A stretch of 64,000 bases of DNA from Nocardia xishanensis NBRC 101358 (GTDB taxonomy: Bacteria; Actinomycetota; Actinomycetes; Mycobacteriales; Mycobacteriaceae), in assembly GCF_001613365.1 (NCBI RefSeq), contig NZ_BDCF01000023.1, positions 47,509 to 111,508 of the forward strand, written 5' to 3'. The stretch's first letter is position 1, and every line of letters starts with the position of its first letter. Position numbers and translations under genes: made by a program. Below, in pieces: positions 1 through 21,219 of the stretch. The notes beneath the pieces were generated by a model. The model did not search any database. It was not told where the DNA came from and was given only the letters and a program-made list of their open reading frames with translations.

Positions 1-13373
<13,373 letters not shown>

Positions 13374-13377
<4 letters not shown>

Positions 13378-14345
13378 ACGACAGCGGAGTTGTGGTGGAA
13401 GGCGTGGAGAAGTCCTTCGGGGAGGTGCACGCGCTGCGCGGCGTGGACTTCACCGCCGCGCAGGGCGAGGTGCTCGGCATTCTCGGCCCGAACGGCGCGG
13501 GCAAGACCACCATGGTGAACATCCTTTCCACGCTCATCGCGCCGGATCGCGGCCGCGCGCAGGTCGCGGGCTACGACGTGGTCGCCGACCCGGCGGCGGT
13601 GCGCCGCTCGATCATGCTGACCGGGCAGTTCGCGGCGCTGGACGACATGCTCAGCGGTTACGAGAACCTGGTCATGTTCGGCAGGCTGATGGGTCTGCGC
13701 AAACCCGCCGCGCGGGCGCGCGCCGACGAACTGCTCGCCGAGTTCGACCTGGTCGACGCCGCCGACCGGCGAGTGGGCACGTATTCCGGCGGTATGCGCA
13801 GGCGCATCGATATCGCGTGCGGGCTCGTCGTAAGGCCCGACGTGGTGTTCCTCGACGAGCCGACCACGGGCCTTGATCCGCGCAGCCGCCAGGGCGTGTG
13901 GGATCTGGTGTCCGGCTTCCGCAAGCACGGCATCACCACGCTGCTCACCACGCAGTATCTGGAAGAGGCCGACGCGCTGTGCGACCGGATCATCGTCATC
14001 GATCACGGCGTCGTCATCGCCGAAGGCACCGCCGACGAACTGAAGTCGCGCACCGGCGGCAGCTACTGCGAGGTGGTGCCGCTGCGGATGGAGGATCTGC
14101 CCGCCATCGCGGCCGCGCTGGGTTCGCTGCTGCCCGAGGAGAATCGGGCCGCGCTCACACCGGAGTCCGACCGCATCGCGATCCCCGCCACCGAGGGCGC
14201 GAAGACGCTCGCCGAGGCGCTGCGCAGGCTGGACTCGGCCGGCATCCAGCTGGTCGACATCGCCCTGCGCCGTCCCTCCCTCGACGACGTGTTCCTCCAG
14301 CTCACCGGCCACCTGGCGGCCACAGAGACGGGAGCGGCCGGATGA
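13374..14345 (+). CDS. DrrA-type ABC exporter ATPase
   Basis: A 323-residue ABC ATPase of the daunorubicin-resistance (DrrA) type, which energises a two-permease exporter. Visible motifs are Walker A GPNGAGKTT (38-46), signature YSGGM (137-141) and Walker B VVFLDEP (157-163), followed by a C-terminal tail typical of DrrA proteins. The GTG start at 13374 overlaps the NRPS stop by 4 bp (GTGA) and has a GGAGG-type ribosome site about 8 bp upstream, so translation is probably coupled to the synthetase. The next permease also overlaps by 4 bp. The likely job is export of the NRPS product or self-resistance; this is inferred from position, not from the protein itself. Confidence 0.93.
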
Positions 14346-15160
14346 CCGCCGGCGCCTGGCTGACCGAGACCCGCGCCACGCCGGTCCGCGCGCAACAGTG
14401 GTGGGTGCTCACCACGAGGCTGGTGACGCCCGCGATCAAGAGCGGTGAGGTGCTCAGCTCCATCGTCGCGCCCGCTGCCTTCACCGCCAGCTTCTACATT
14501 CCGCTGAAGACGGTGATGACCGTCATCGGCACCGGATTCAGCAGCTACGCGCAGTTCATGATGCCCATCGTCATCCTGCAGGCCTGTGCGTTCACCGCGA
14601 TCGGCGCCGCGTTCCGGTCGGCCACCGACGCCGTCGCCGGGATCGACCGCCGCTTCGGCTCGATGCCGATCGGTCCGCTGGTTCCGGTCGCGGCGCGCAT
14701 GTCCGGCAATGTTTTCCGGCTGTGCATCGCGATATCGGCGGGTCTGGTCTGCGGGCACATCATAGGTTTCCGCTTCGTCCTCGACGGCTGGCACACGCTC
14801 GGTTTCCTGGGCTTCTCGTTGCTCATCGGCATCGTGTTCACGCTGGGCGCCGACGTCATCGGGACGCTGACCAAGAGTCCGGAGGCGACCACCCAGGCGC
14901 TGGTGCTGCCGCCGTTGATCCTCGGCATGCTGTCGACGGGCTTGGCTCCGGCGGAGCAATTCCCCAGCTGGATCCAGCCTTTCGTGCGCAACCAGCCGGT
15001 ATCGCAGTTCGTCATCGCGTTGCGCGCGCTGGCGGGCGACACGAAAGGCAGTGCGGGCGAGGTGAGCTGGGCGCTGATGACACCGCCGTTGCTGTGGGCC
15101 GCGGCGATCCTGATCGTCTGCGTGCCGACAGCGGTCCGGCTTAGCTCGAGGAGGGCGTGA
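14342..15160 (+). CDS. ABC-2 type exporter permease (DrrB-like), first copy
   Basis: A 272-residue integral membrane protein of the ABC-2 transporter family with about six hydrophobic stretches. It starts in ATGA overlap with the ATPase gene. The C-terminal part contains PSWIQPFVRNQPVSQFV, close to the corresponding segment of the next gene (PQWIQPVVRNQPMSVAV), which is a family hallmark. The two permeases are therefore diverged paralogues expected to form a heterodimeric channel driven by the ATPase encoded immediately before. Confidence 0.9.
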   Translation: MTAGAWLTETRATPVRAQQWWVLTTRLVTPAIKSGEVLSSIVAPAAFTASFYIPLKTVMTVIGTGFSSYAQFMMPIVILQACAFTAIGAAFRSATDAVAGIDRRFGSMPIGPLVPVAARMSGNVFRLCIAISAGLVCGHIIGFRFVLDGWHTLGFLGFSLLIGIVFTLGADVIGTLTKSPEATTQALVLPPLILGMLSTGLAPAEQFPSWIQPFVRNQPVSQFVIALRALAGDTKGSAGEVSWALMTPPLLWAAAILIVCVPTAVRLSSRRA

Positions 15161-15972
15161 TGATCGTGACGACCCAACGCGCGACGCTGTCGCACGGCGA
15201 GAGCTCGCCGGCCTCGTTGCTGCGGCACACCGCGATCCAGACCCAGCGCCTGCTGCTGCGCTGGTCCCGCAATCCCGTGGCGCTGCTGGAGACGCTGATC
15301 ATCCCGTGCCTGCTGCTGTTGATGCTCGACATCGTCATCGGCAATCAGATCGCGAAGTTCTCCGGTACCGACGCGCTGTACGGGTCCGTGCCGATGGTCG
15401 CCGTCGTCGGCGCGCTGAGCGGCGCGGTGGCCAGCGGGGTGATGCTCGGCAGGGAACGTGACGCGGGGCTGCTCGCCCGCTTCTGGGTGCTGCCGGTGCA
15501 CCGGTCCTCCGGGCTGATCGCCCGAATCCTGGCCGAGGGCTGCCGGATTCTGCTCGGCACGATCGTGGTCCTGGTCGTGGGCCATGCGCTCGGCTTCCGC
15601 TTCCACCAAGGATTCCTGGCCGCGTTGCTGTTCGTGGTCATTCCGGTGATCTTCGGTTTGGCCTTCGCCACCATGGTCACCGCCGTCGCGGTGTTCACCG
15701 CGAAAGCCACACTGGTGGAGGGCATCACCATCCTCACCTCGCTGCTGATGTTCTTCAGCACCGGCTTCGTCCCGCTGATCGCCTTCCCGCAGTGGATCCA
15801 GCCCGTTGTCCGAAACCAGCCGATGTCGGTCGCGGTGGACACCATGAAGGCGCTCTCACTGGGCGGTCCGCTGGCCCACCCGCTCACGATGACCTTCGTC
15901 TGGTCGATCGGCGGCGTCATCGTGTTCTCGGTGCCCGCCGTGATCGGCTACCGGCGCGCCAGCCGCCGGTGA
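15160..15972 (+). CDS. ABC-2 type exporter permease (DrrB-like), second copy
   Basis: A 270-residue membrane protein of the same family as its upstream neighbour, probably the partner half-channel. I prefer the ATG at 15160 because a GAGGAG ribosome site ends about 6 bp before it; a GTG at 15157 is the alternative. It ends the NRPS-exporter operon, and a hairpin follows before the convergent regulator gene. The central part is strongly hydrophobic, and the C-terminal segment with WIQPVVRNQPMS matches that of the first permease. Confidence 0.9.
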   Translation: MIVTTQRATLSHGESSPASLLRHTAIQTQRLLLRWSRNPVALLETLIIPCLLLLMLDIVIGNQIAKFSGTDALYGSVPMVAVVGALSGAVASGVMLGRERDAGLLARFWVLPVHRSSGLIARILAEGCRILLGTIVVLVVGHALGFRFHQGFLAALLFVVIPVIFGLAFATMVTAVAVFTAKATLVEGITILTSLLMFFSTGFVPLIAFPQWIQPVVRNQPMSVAVDTMKALSLGGPLAHPLTMTFVWSIGGVIVFSVPAVIGYRRASRR

Positions 15973-15993
15973 GCTGTTCCCACACACCGTTTC

Positions 15994-16028
15994 CACGCTT
16001 CACAGGGCTTGGCGCTGTGTGAGGCGTG
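15994..16028. terminator. Hairpin between convergent genes
   Basis: The arms CACGCTTCACAG and CTGTGTGAGGCGTG can pair with one mismatch and a two-base bulge, closing a loop of about nine bases. It lies between the end of the exporter operon and the end of the convergent MmyB-type gene. There is no T-run, so it is only a candidate terminator. Confidence 0.45.
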
Positions 16029-16046
16029 TGGTGGCTGTGTGCGGTG

Positions 16047-16931
16047 TCAGCGGTCGGTGCGGGTGCGGAGGATGGCTGCGGTGTGGTCGTCGGCGGGGAG
16101 GAACGCCTCCAGGTGTAGCTCGGAGAGGGTAACGTCGACGGCGGTCGCGAAGGATGTGATGGTGGTGATCAGCCGCAATTCGCCCGCGTCGCTGCGCAAC
16201 CGCAGCGGGACGGCGAACCCGAGATGGTCGGGGCCGGGTTCGGCGGCCGGGAGATAGCCCGCCAACTCGGCGATGAAAGCGTCCAACTCGGGATCGGGAC
16301 TGCGCAGCGCCCGCCCGCGCAGCGATTCGATCACGTGCCTGCCCCACTCCGGCATGTTCAGCACCCGGCGGGCGAGGCCATCGGGATGCAGCGCCAGCCG
16401 CAGCACATTGACCGGCGGCGCCAGCAGTTCGGGCGCCGCGCCCTCGGTGAGCAGCTCGAAGGCGGCGTTGGCGGCGACCAGCACGCCGTACGGGCGCACC
16501 ACGACCGCGGGGTAGGGCATGTGACCATCGAGTATGCGGTCGAGCGCTTCCCTGACGGGCGCCAATTCCGGTGTGTCCAATCGTGATTCGGCGAAGACGG
16601 GCGCGTAGCCCGCGGCGAGGAGCAGACCGTTGCGTTCCCGCAGTGAGAGGTCCAGAGATTCGGCCAGGCGCACGACCATGGTGCGGCCGGGGCGGGAGCG
16701 GCCCTGTTCGAGAAAGCTGAGGTAGCGCTGGGTGGTGTCGGCGCGGATGGCCAGGTCCAGCTGACTCACCCGGCGTGTGGTGCGCCAGCGTTTGAGCTGA
16801 TGCGCGAACGCGCCGGGTTGGGTCTCCGCGTCGACGGGGGACTGGGCCACGGTGTTCGTCTGTGGCCGGGCCACGGTGTTCGTTCGTGGCTGGGCCACGG
16901 TGTACCTGGGTGACTGCGCCACGGTGCTCAT
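16047..16931 (-). CDS. XRE-family regulator with MmyB-like ligand-binding domain
   Basis: An N-terminal helix-turn-helix (FAHQLKRWRTTRRVSQLDLA onward) is followed by the MmyB-like PAS-related domain found in many actinobacterial regulators, which typically bind fatty-acid-like ligands. From the ATG at 16931 the protein has 294 residues. Unusually, the first residues after Met-Ser are four tandem copies of an eight-residue unit (TVAQSPRY, TVAQPRTN, TVARPQTN, TVAQSPVD) before the HTH begins. GTG codons inside the repeat could also serve as starts, so the repeat may be leader DNA rather than protein. The gene is divergent from the NTF2-like gene at 17017, a common arrangement for MmyB regulators and their targets. 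Confidence 0.85.
   Translation of the reverse strand: MSTVAQSPRYTVAQPRTNTVARPQTNTVAQSPVDAETQPGAFAHQLKRWRTTRRVSQLDLAIRADTTQRYLSFLEQGRSRPGRTMVVRLAESLDLSLRERNGLLLAAGYAPVFAESRLDTPELAPVREALDRILDGHMPYPAVVVRPYGVLVAANAAFELLTEGAAPELLAPPVNVLRLALHPDGLARRVLNMPEWGRHVIESLRGRALRSPDPELDAFIAELAGYLPAAEPGPDHLGFAVPLRLRSDAGELRLITTITSFATAVDVTLSELHLEAFLPADDHTAAILRTRTDR
16830..16925 (-). repeat. Four tandem 24-bp repeats at the start of the MmyB-type gene
   Basis: GCCACGGTGT/C recurs at 16846, 16870, 16894 and 16918, exactly 24 bp apart. In frame this gives four octapeptides beginning TVA(Q/R). It is either a variable N-terminal peptide or repeated upstream DNA. Confidence 0.85.
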
Positions 16932-17016
16932 CGGTCTTTGATATCGAACCCGGTGCGGCCGCGCCATACCCTGCGGGGAATCGCGGCGCCGCATCGTTCT
17001 CGCCAAACTCGGTGCC

Positions 17017-17463
17017 ATGAGCACTCAGCACGAAGACAAAGAACCGGCCCGCTTCGCCGAGCGGTACATCGCACTCTGGAACGAGCCCGATCCCACGCTG
17101 CGCCGCAACCTGATCGACGAACTCTGGGCCGTCGACGGCGCGCAGGTGCTGGTCGATCCCCCCGAAGCAATCCGCGACGCCGCGACGAACCTGGCTTTCC
17201 CGATCCCGCCGCTCGAGGTGCGCGGCGCCGAAGCCCTGGAGCGGCGCGTGAGCCGCGCCTACGAGATGTTCGTCGCCCCCGGCGAGCACCTCTTCGAAAC
17301 GCACGGTCCCGCCACCCAGCTCACCGCGAACCTGATCGGCTTCGGCTGGGCGATGGTGACCAGGGCCGACGGCGCCGTGGTCGGCGGCGGCTACGAGGTG
17401 ATCGCGCTGGACGGCGAGGGCCGGATCCGCCTCGACCAGCAGTACATCGGTATCGACGCCTAG
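17017..17463 (+). CDS. NTF2/SnoaL-like protein
   Basis: A 148-residue protein with the look of an NTF2-like alpha+beta fold: an N-terminal helix with YIALWNEPD, a typical SnoaL-like entry motif, then alternating strands ending in DQQYIGIDA. Members act as small cyclases, isomerases or ligand-binding proteins; no catalytic residue set lets me choose. It is divergent from the MmyB-type regulator, which may control it. The ATG at 17017 fits the family's usual N terminus. Confidence 0.75.
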   Translation: MSTQHEDKEPARFAERYIALWNEPDPTLRRNLIDELWAVDGAQVLVDPPEAIRDAATNLAFPIPPLEVRGAEALERRVSRAYEMFVAPGEHLFETHGPATQLTANLIGFGWAMVTRADGAVVGGGYEVIALDGEGRIRLDQQYIGIDA

Positions 17464-17511
17464 CCGGTCACGTCGCGGCGGTTCGGCGTCAGCAGGACGC
17501 GCGCGAACTCG

Positions 17512-17736
17512 TCACGCCTCGAAGAACACCAGGTTGCCCGCCGCGTCGCGGGCGCCGCGTCCGGCTTCGATGGCGGCGGCGAGTTCGGCGGTCGTCGACC
17601 AGGTGCGCGGGGGATTGCCGTCGAGATTACCGATGGTCAGCCATGTCTCGGTGTCGCGGTAGCGGACGAGTCCCTTGCCCGTCGCATCGACGGTGACATC
17701 GAGATCGCCGGACACCGTCCCTTCCTCCTCGGTCAT
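17512..17736 (-). CDS. Small acidic hypothetical protein downstream of HNH lipoprotein
   Basis: A 74-residue acidic protein beginning MTEEEGTVSG and ending NLVFFEA. I do not recognise the family. It starts 35 bp after the stop of the secreted HNH-nuclease gene on the same strand, so it is probably co-transcribed. The open frame continues upstream of the chosen ATG without another ATG or GTG near a good ribosome site. Position next to a nuclease makes an immunity role imaginable, but nothing in the sequence supports it. Confidence 0.55.
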   Translation of the reverse strand: MTEEEGTVSGDLDVTVDATGKGLVRYRDTETWLTIGNLDGNPPRTWSTTAELAAAIEAGRGARDAAGNLVFFEA

Positions 17737-17771
17737 GACGGCGGCCTTGCCGGAGATCTCGATGATGTCGA

Positions 17772-18524
17772 TTATCTGAACCCTCCTCGGCTGACACAGT
17801 CGTCGACTGCGGTACGCAGGGCGGACTGTTCGGCGGAATCGATGGTCAAGCCGTATTTTACTTTGATCTGGAGGTAGCGACCGATATAGCCACACCGGAA
17901 GTTTCCCGGCGGCAGGTAGTTCGCGGCGTCCTGATCGCCCTTGGACCGGTTGGCCGAGGGGTCGGAGGCGACGAGGTTGATCGCGTCGTTGGCGATGCGG
18001 CGTCGCGTGTCCTCGTCGCGCGTGGCCGCACCGGATCGCCACGCCTCGGCCAGCGGGACGATGTGCTCGGCGTCGACGCCGGACGGGTCGGTGATCCACT
18101 TGTACTCTTTGAGCTGTCCGGTCTTGCCGTCCAGCACGCCGTACTGATCGCGCCAGCCGCCGTCGGAACCGACCGTGAGCGCACAGGTTTTGGGGTCGAG
18201 CCGGACCGAGCCGACGGCGTCGCGCAGCAGCATCACTTCCCGCGTGGTGCAGCGACTGTATTGCGTGAAGTCGGCGCCGAAACCGTGTTCGGGCTTGTTG
18301 GTGTCCCAGTGCGGGAACTTCTCGCGGCTGTACCCCGTCATCGCGGCTTCCTGCGCGACAGCGAGTTTCGCGAGCAGGTCACGAACTTCCTTGGCGGACG
18401 TCGAAGTCTGCTGTCCTGGCGAGGTCTGCGGTTTGCTGTCGGTGCCGCGAGAAACGGTGCATGCCGCGGTCAGCGAGAGACTGAAGACGATCGGTGCGAT
18501 CACGGCCAGCACTTTGCGGTTCAC
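17772..18524 (-). CDS. Secreted HNH (DUF1524-type) nuclease lipoprotein
   Basis: A 250-residue protein starting at a GTG preceded by GGAGG at 7 bp. A signal peptide ends in a lipobox, LTAAC (Cys22), so it should be a membrane-anchored extracytoplasmic lipoprotein. The C-terminal half is an HNH/DUF1524 fold of the type seen at the end of GmrSD: DAEHIVPL (His154) followed by N183, N192, K195 and D197 in the order expected for the beta-beta-alpha metal site. Several cysteines probably form disulfides. In actinobacteria such secreted nucleases are usually taken to degrade external DNA. A small acidic gene follows at 35 bp. Confidence 0.85.
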   Translation of the reverse strand: MNRKVLAVIAPIVFSLSLTAACTVSRGTDSKPQTSPGQQTSTSAKEVRDLLAKLAVAQEAAMTGYSREKFPHWDTNKPEHGFGADFTQYSRCTTREVMLLRDAVGSVRLDPKTCALTVGSDGGWRDQYGVLDGKTGQLKEYKWITDPSGVDAEHIVPLAEAWRSGAATRDEDTRRRIANDAINLVASDPSANRSKGDQDAANYLPPGNFRCGYIGRYLQIKVKYGLTIDSAEQSALRTAVDDCVSRGGFR

Positions 18525-19043
18525 AGCGATCCTCCGTCGAACGAGATCGCCGCGTCGCCGATGACTCTCCCGGCCGCCGGGTGCCAGAGGGACGATTGCC
18601 GCGCCGTGAGCTTCATCGAGTTGTTTCCTAACGCCTACCTCGTGCAATTATCGCGGGCGCCAAAGTACCTTGTCCCGGCTATGCCGGAATGCCAACGCCG
18701 AGTATGACGTTCGGCACACTCGTCGGCGACGGGTTGTGCCGCACGGGGAACCGGGGAATGCCGGACCACCCCTGAGCCGTCGTGCCGGCGCCGGCTCAGG
18801 GGGCGGATCACGAACGAATTCGTCCGCGTGCGTGCGGGCGTGCGGTTGTCCAGGCCGCAGTCGCACCGCGCGACGCCACGGGGCTGATGAGGGGTAGGTC
18901 CCGAGGTGAAGCTTCGCGCGGGACGTTCGCCTGGGGGCGGCGCTTTGTGGCGGCCGTCACGTGCGGGCCGTAATCCGCCTTCGGACAAGTCGATCGGTCG
19001 TCCGGACGTGCGACCCGCAGTGGTACGCGACTGTTGGTCGCCC
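18525..19043. other. Intergenic stretch without a convincing gene
   Basis: About 520 bp between the HNH gene and the phoU-like gene, both on the minus strand. Open frames here have Arg/Pro-rich compositions typical of non-coding GC-rich DNA. It holds the HNH promoter region on its left and a strong hairpin in the middle. Confidence 0.6.
18769..18802. terminator. Perfect 11-bp hairpin downstream of phoU-like gene
   Basis: CCCCTGAGCCG (18769-18779) and CGGCTCAGGGG (18792-18802) are exact inverted copies around a 12-base loop. It lies about 240 bp past the phoU-like stop in the direction of transcription. No T-run follows. Confidence 0.55.
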
Positions 19044-19715
19044 TCAGTCCTCGTCCAGCTCGGAGTCCGGCGGCTGGGCCATCGGCGGTACCCCGGTGTC
19101 CAGGAATCGAATCAGGCGCTCGATGCGCGTGGTGTGGTCGACGCAACGCTCCAGGTAATTGCCGAGCAGTGCGAGGTCGATGGCCGCGGTGGCGGGCTGC
19201 GATCGCTCCGGATCGATCAACGCCGCGTGCAGGCGCTCGCGCAGACCGGTGAGCGCCGCGGTGACCTGCTGGGCGTCGGCGGACTGGTGGGCGGTGGCAA
19301 CGGCCTGCCCGGCGAGCGCCGTGCGGTGCGCCGCGAACCTGCCGAGTTCGGTCAGCACGTCCAGGATGAGTTGCGGCGCTACGTGATTGGGATGACTTCG
19401 GTAGACCTGGTCGGCAACGCGGCTGGTCAGCCAGCCGATGCGGGACAGCTCGTTGGCGATCTGGATCGCCGTCACCACGTGGCGCAGATCCCTGGCCACC
19501 GGCGCCTGGAGTGCGAGCAGCACCACCGTCCGCGCCTCGCACGCGCCGTACATCTTCTGTAGCTGCTCGTCGAGGGCGAAGACCTCGTAGGTGACTGCGA
19601 GGTCGGCGCCCGCGACGGCGTCGGTGACGCGCTCGACGGCGTCGTGGGCGAGTCGGCACATCAGCGTCAGATCGTTCGTCAACGCGTTGAGCTCGTGGGT
19701 GAACTGGGTCCGCAC
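19044..19715 (-). CDS. phoU: PhoU-family phosphate regulator
   Basis: PhoU is a cytoplasmic two-bundle helical protein that binds metal clusters and links the Pst transporter to the PhoR sensor. The GTG at 19715 gives the family's typical N terminus, VRTQFTHELNAL, and a 223-residue protein of normal length. Both PhoU repeats are visible, with acidic E/D-rich motifs (ARDLRHVVTAIQIANELSRI and NYLERCVDHTTRI). No pst or pho genes are adjacent, so this is a stand-alone copy; actinobacteria often have two. Confidence 0.9.
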   Translation of the reverse strand: MRTQFTHELNALTNDLTLMCRLAHDAVERVTDAVAGADLAVTYEVFALDEQLQKMYGACEARTVVLLALQAPVARDLRHVVTAIQIANELSRIGWLTSRVADQVYRSHPNHVAPQLILDVLTELGRFAAHRTALAGQAVATAHQSADAQQVTAALTGLRERLHAALIDPERSQPATAAIDLALLGNYLERCVDHTTRIERLIRFLDTGVPPMAQPPDSELDED

Positions 19716-19897
19716 CGGCAAATTCTCGCTTATGGCGGGGCGAGCGGGGAAACGATTCGCACTGCCCGGTATGGACATGGCGTCCGCGCTGCGTCACATG
19801 ATCCGTGAAAGTCGCGGTGTACAGCGGAAATAGCGATCTGGTATCGCGCCGCCGTGTGCGGCGTGCCGCTCGTCCTTCGCGGTGTTACGGTCGGCGT

Positions 19898-20293
19898 ATG
19901 CCGAAGAGGGACGATGTGCAACACCGTCTGGTGACCACCTTCCAGCGCTGGGTCGGCAACCCGATCCTGCGCAGGCTGCCGAATCAGCAGCTGCTCGAGA
20001 CGAAAGGCAGGGTGAGCGGCGAACCGCGCATCACCCCGATCGGCGGCCGCCGGTCCGGCGACCAGTTCTGGCTGGTCTCCGAGTTCGGCGAGCGCTCGCA
20101 GTACGTCCGGAACATCAAAGCCGACAACCGGGTTCGCGTGCGGCTGCACGGCCGCTGGCACACCGGAACCGCGCACCTGCTCCCCGAAGACGACGCCCGC
20201 GCGCGCCTGCGCGAGCTGCCGCGCGCCAACAGCGCCGCCGTCCGGCTGGTCGGCACCGACCTGCTCACCGTCCGCGTCGACCTGAACGACTGA
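19898..20293 (+). CDS. Deazaflavin-dependent nitroreductase-family protein
   Basis: A 131-residue protein of the DDN/F420-dependent split-barrel family (nitroreductase/cation deazaflavin-dependent). Characteristic segments are LLETKGRVSGEPRITPI, then FWLVSEFGERSQYVRNIKAD and RVRLHGRWHTGTAHLL, which make the strands and cofactor loop of the Ddn fold. These enzymes use coenzyme F420, abundant in mycobacteria and nocardiae. The ATG at 19898 matches the family start. The Nudix gene begins 3 bp after the stop, so the two are probably one transcript. Confidence 0.85.
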   Translation: MPKRDDVQHRLVTTFQRWVGNPILRRLPNQQLLETKGRVSGEPRITPIGGRRSGDQFWLVSEFGERSQYVRNIKADNRVRVRLHGRWHTGTAHLLPEDDARARLRELPRANSAAVRLVGTDLLTVRVDLND

Positions 20294-20296
20294 GCG

Positions 20297-20752
20297 GTGG
20301 CCGACTACATTCGCTGGCTGCGCGAGCGGGTCGGCCACGACCACATTCAACTGGCGTACGCCGCGGCGTGCGTGGTGTCCGACGGGCGCGTCCTCATGCA
20401 ACGTCGCAGCGACGATGGTCAATGGGGCCTGCCCGGTGGAGCCATCGAGCTGGGGGAGTCGGCCGCGTCGGCCGTGGTGCGGGAGGTCACCGAAGAGACC
20501 GGCCTGCGGGTGGAAATCGAAGCGCTCCAGGGCATCTATACCGGCTACCGGCACGTGTACCCGAACGGCGACGTGGTGCAGCCGATCACCGTGTTCTTTC
20601 GTTGCGCGCCGATCGGCGGGCGTCTCGGTGGCGACGCGGAATCGCTCGAACTGCGCTACTTCGATCTGGACGCCACGCCCGCGCTGACCAACCAGCTCTA
20701 CCTCGACGCCCTCGACGACCTGCGAGCCGGGCGCCTCGGCATGTACCGCTGA
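20297..20752 (+). CDS. Nudix hydrolase
   Basis: A 151-residue Nudix protein. The Nudix box GX5EX7REUXEEXGU is complete (GAIELGESAASAVVREVTEETGL region, around residues 48-70), so a Mg-dependent pyrophosphohydrolase is expected; the substrate cannot be read from the sequence. It starts at a GTG three bases after the stop of the F420-type gene, a spacing that suggests co-translation. Confidence 0.9.
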   Translation: MADYIRWLRERVGHDHIQLAYAAACVVSDGRVLMQRRSDDGQWGLPGGAIELGESAASAVVREVTEETGLRVEIEALQGIYTGYRHVYPNGDVVQPITVFFRCAPIGGRLGGDAESLELRYFDLDATPALTNQLYLDALDDLRAGRLGMYR

Positions 20753-20791
20753 GGGCGCCTGCGCTCTCACTCGTATGACGAACCGCGCCGC

Positions 20792-21175
20792 CTATGCGGG
20801 CTGCTTGTCCAGCACCTCGACCAGCCGCCACGTCACCGATGACGCGTCGGCGGGCGGGTTCGCCACCGGGGTCTGTTCGATGCGCAGGCGGTAGCGGTAG
20901 CCAGGCTGGAACTCGAAATCGGTGATCGAGCCGTAGAACAACTCCCACGGGCCGTCGTGGTCGCGGCGGATCTGCAGACAGTCCATCGGCGCGGCGCCGG
21001 TGCATCGCATGGTCTGCGGCGCGACATCGATCACGAAGGTTCCGTCGCGTTCCACGGATTCGCTGGTCGTGGCCGCGGCGAGCACTGGTTGGGCCTGCGG
21101 TGCGGTGGTGCACGCGGCCAGCAGCGGGACGAGCAGGATGCTCGCTGCGACGGCCTCGCGGAGTCGTTGCTGCAT
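20792..21175 (-). CDS. DUF4377 lipoprotein
   Basis: A 127-residue lipoprotein with a signal peptide and lipobox LLAAC. The C-terminal region reads PWELFYGSITDFEFQPGYRY and then RLRIEQTPVANPPADAS, the signature of DUF4377, a small domain also found in HslJ/META-type lipoproteins. The start is the ATG at 21175 just after a G-rich patch. It is divergent from the ChaA-like antiporter gene with about 44 bp between them. Function is unknown. Confidence 0.85.
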   Translation of the reverse strand: MQQRLREAVAASILLVPLLAACTTAPQAQPVLAAATTSESVERDGTFVIDVAPQTMRCTGAAPMDCLQIRRDHDGPWELFYGSITDFEFQPGYRYRLRIEQTPVANPPADASSVTWRLVEVLDKQPA

Positions 21176-21219
21176 CCCCCCGATGATACCGATCTGGGTG
21201 CCCGGAGATAGCTGGGACG

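Noticed and set aside
18635..18988. 117-residue minus-strand open frame between the HNH and phoU-like genes
   Set aside because: Arg/Pro-rich composition, no ribosome site, and it spans a terminator-like hairpin.
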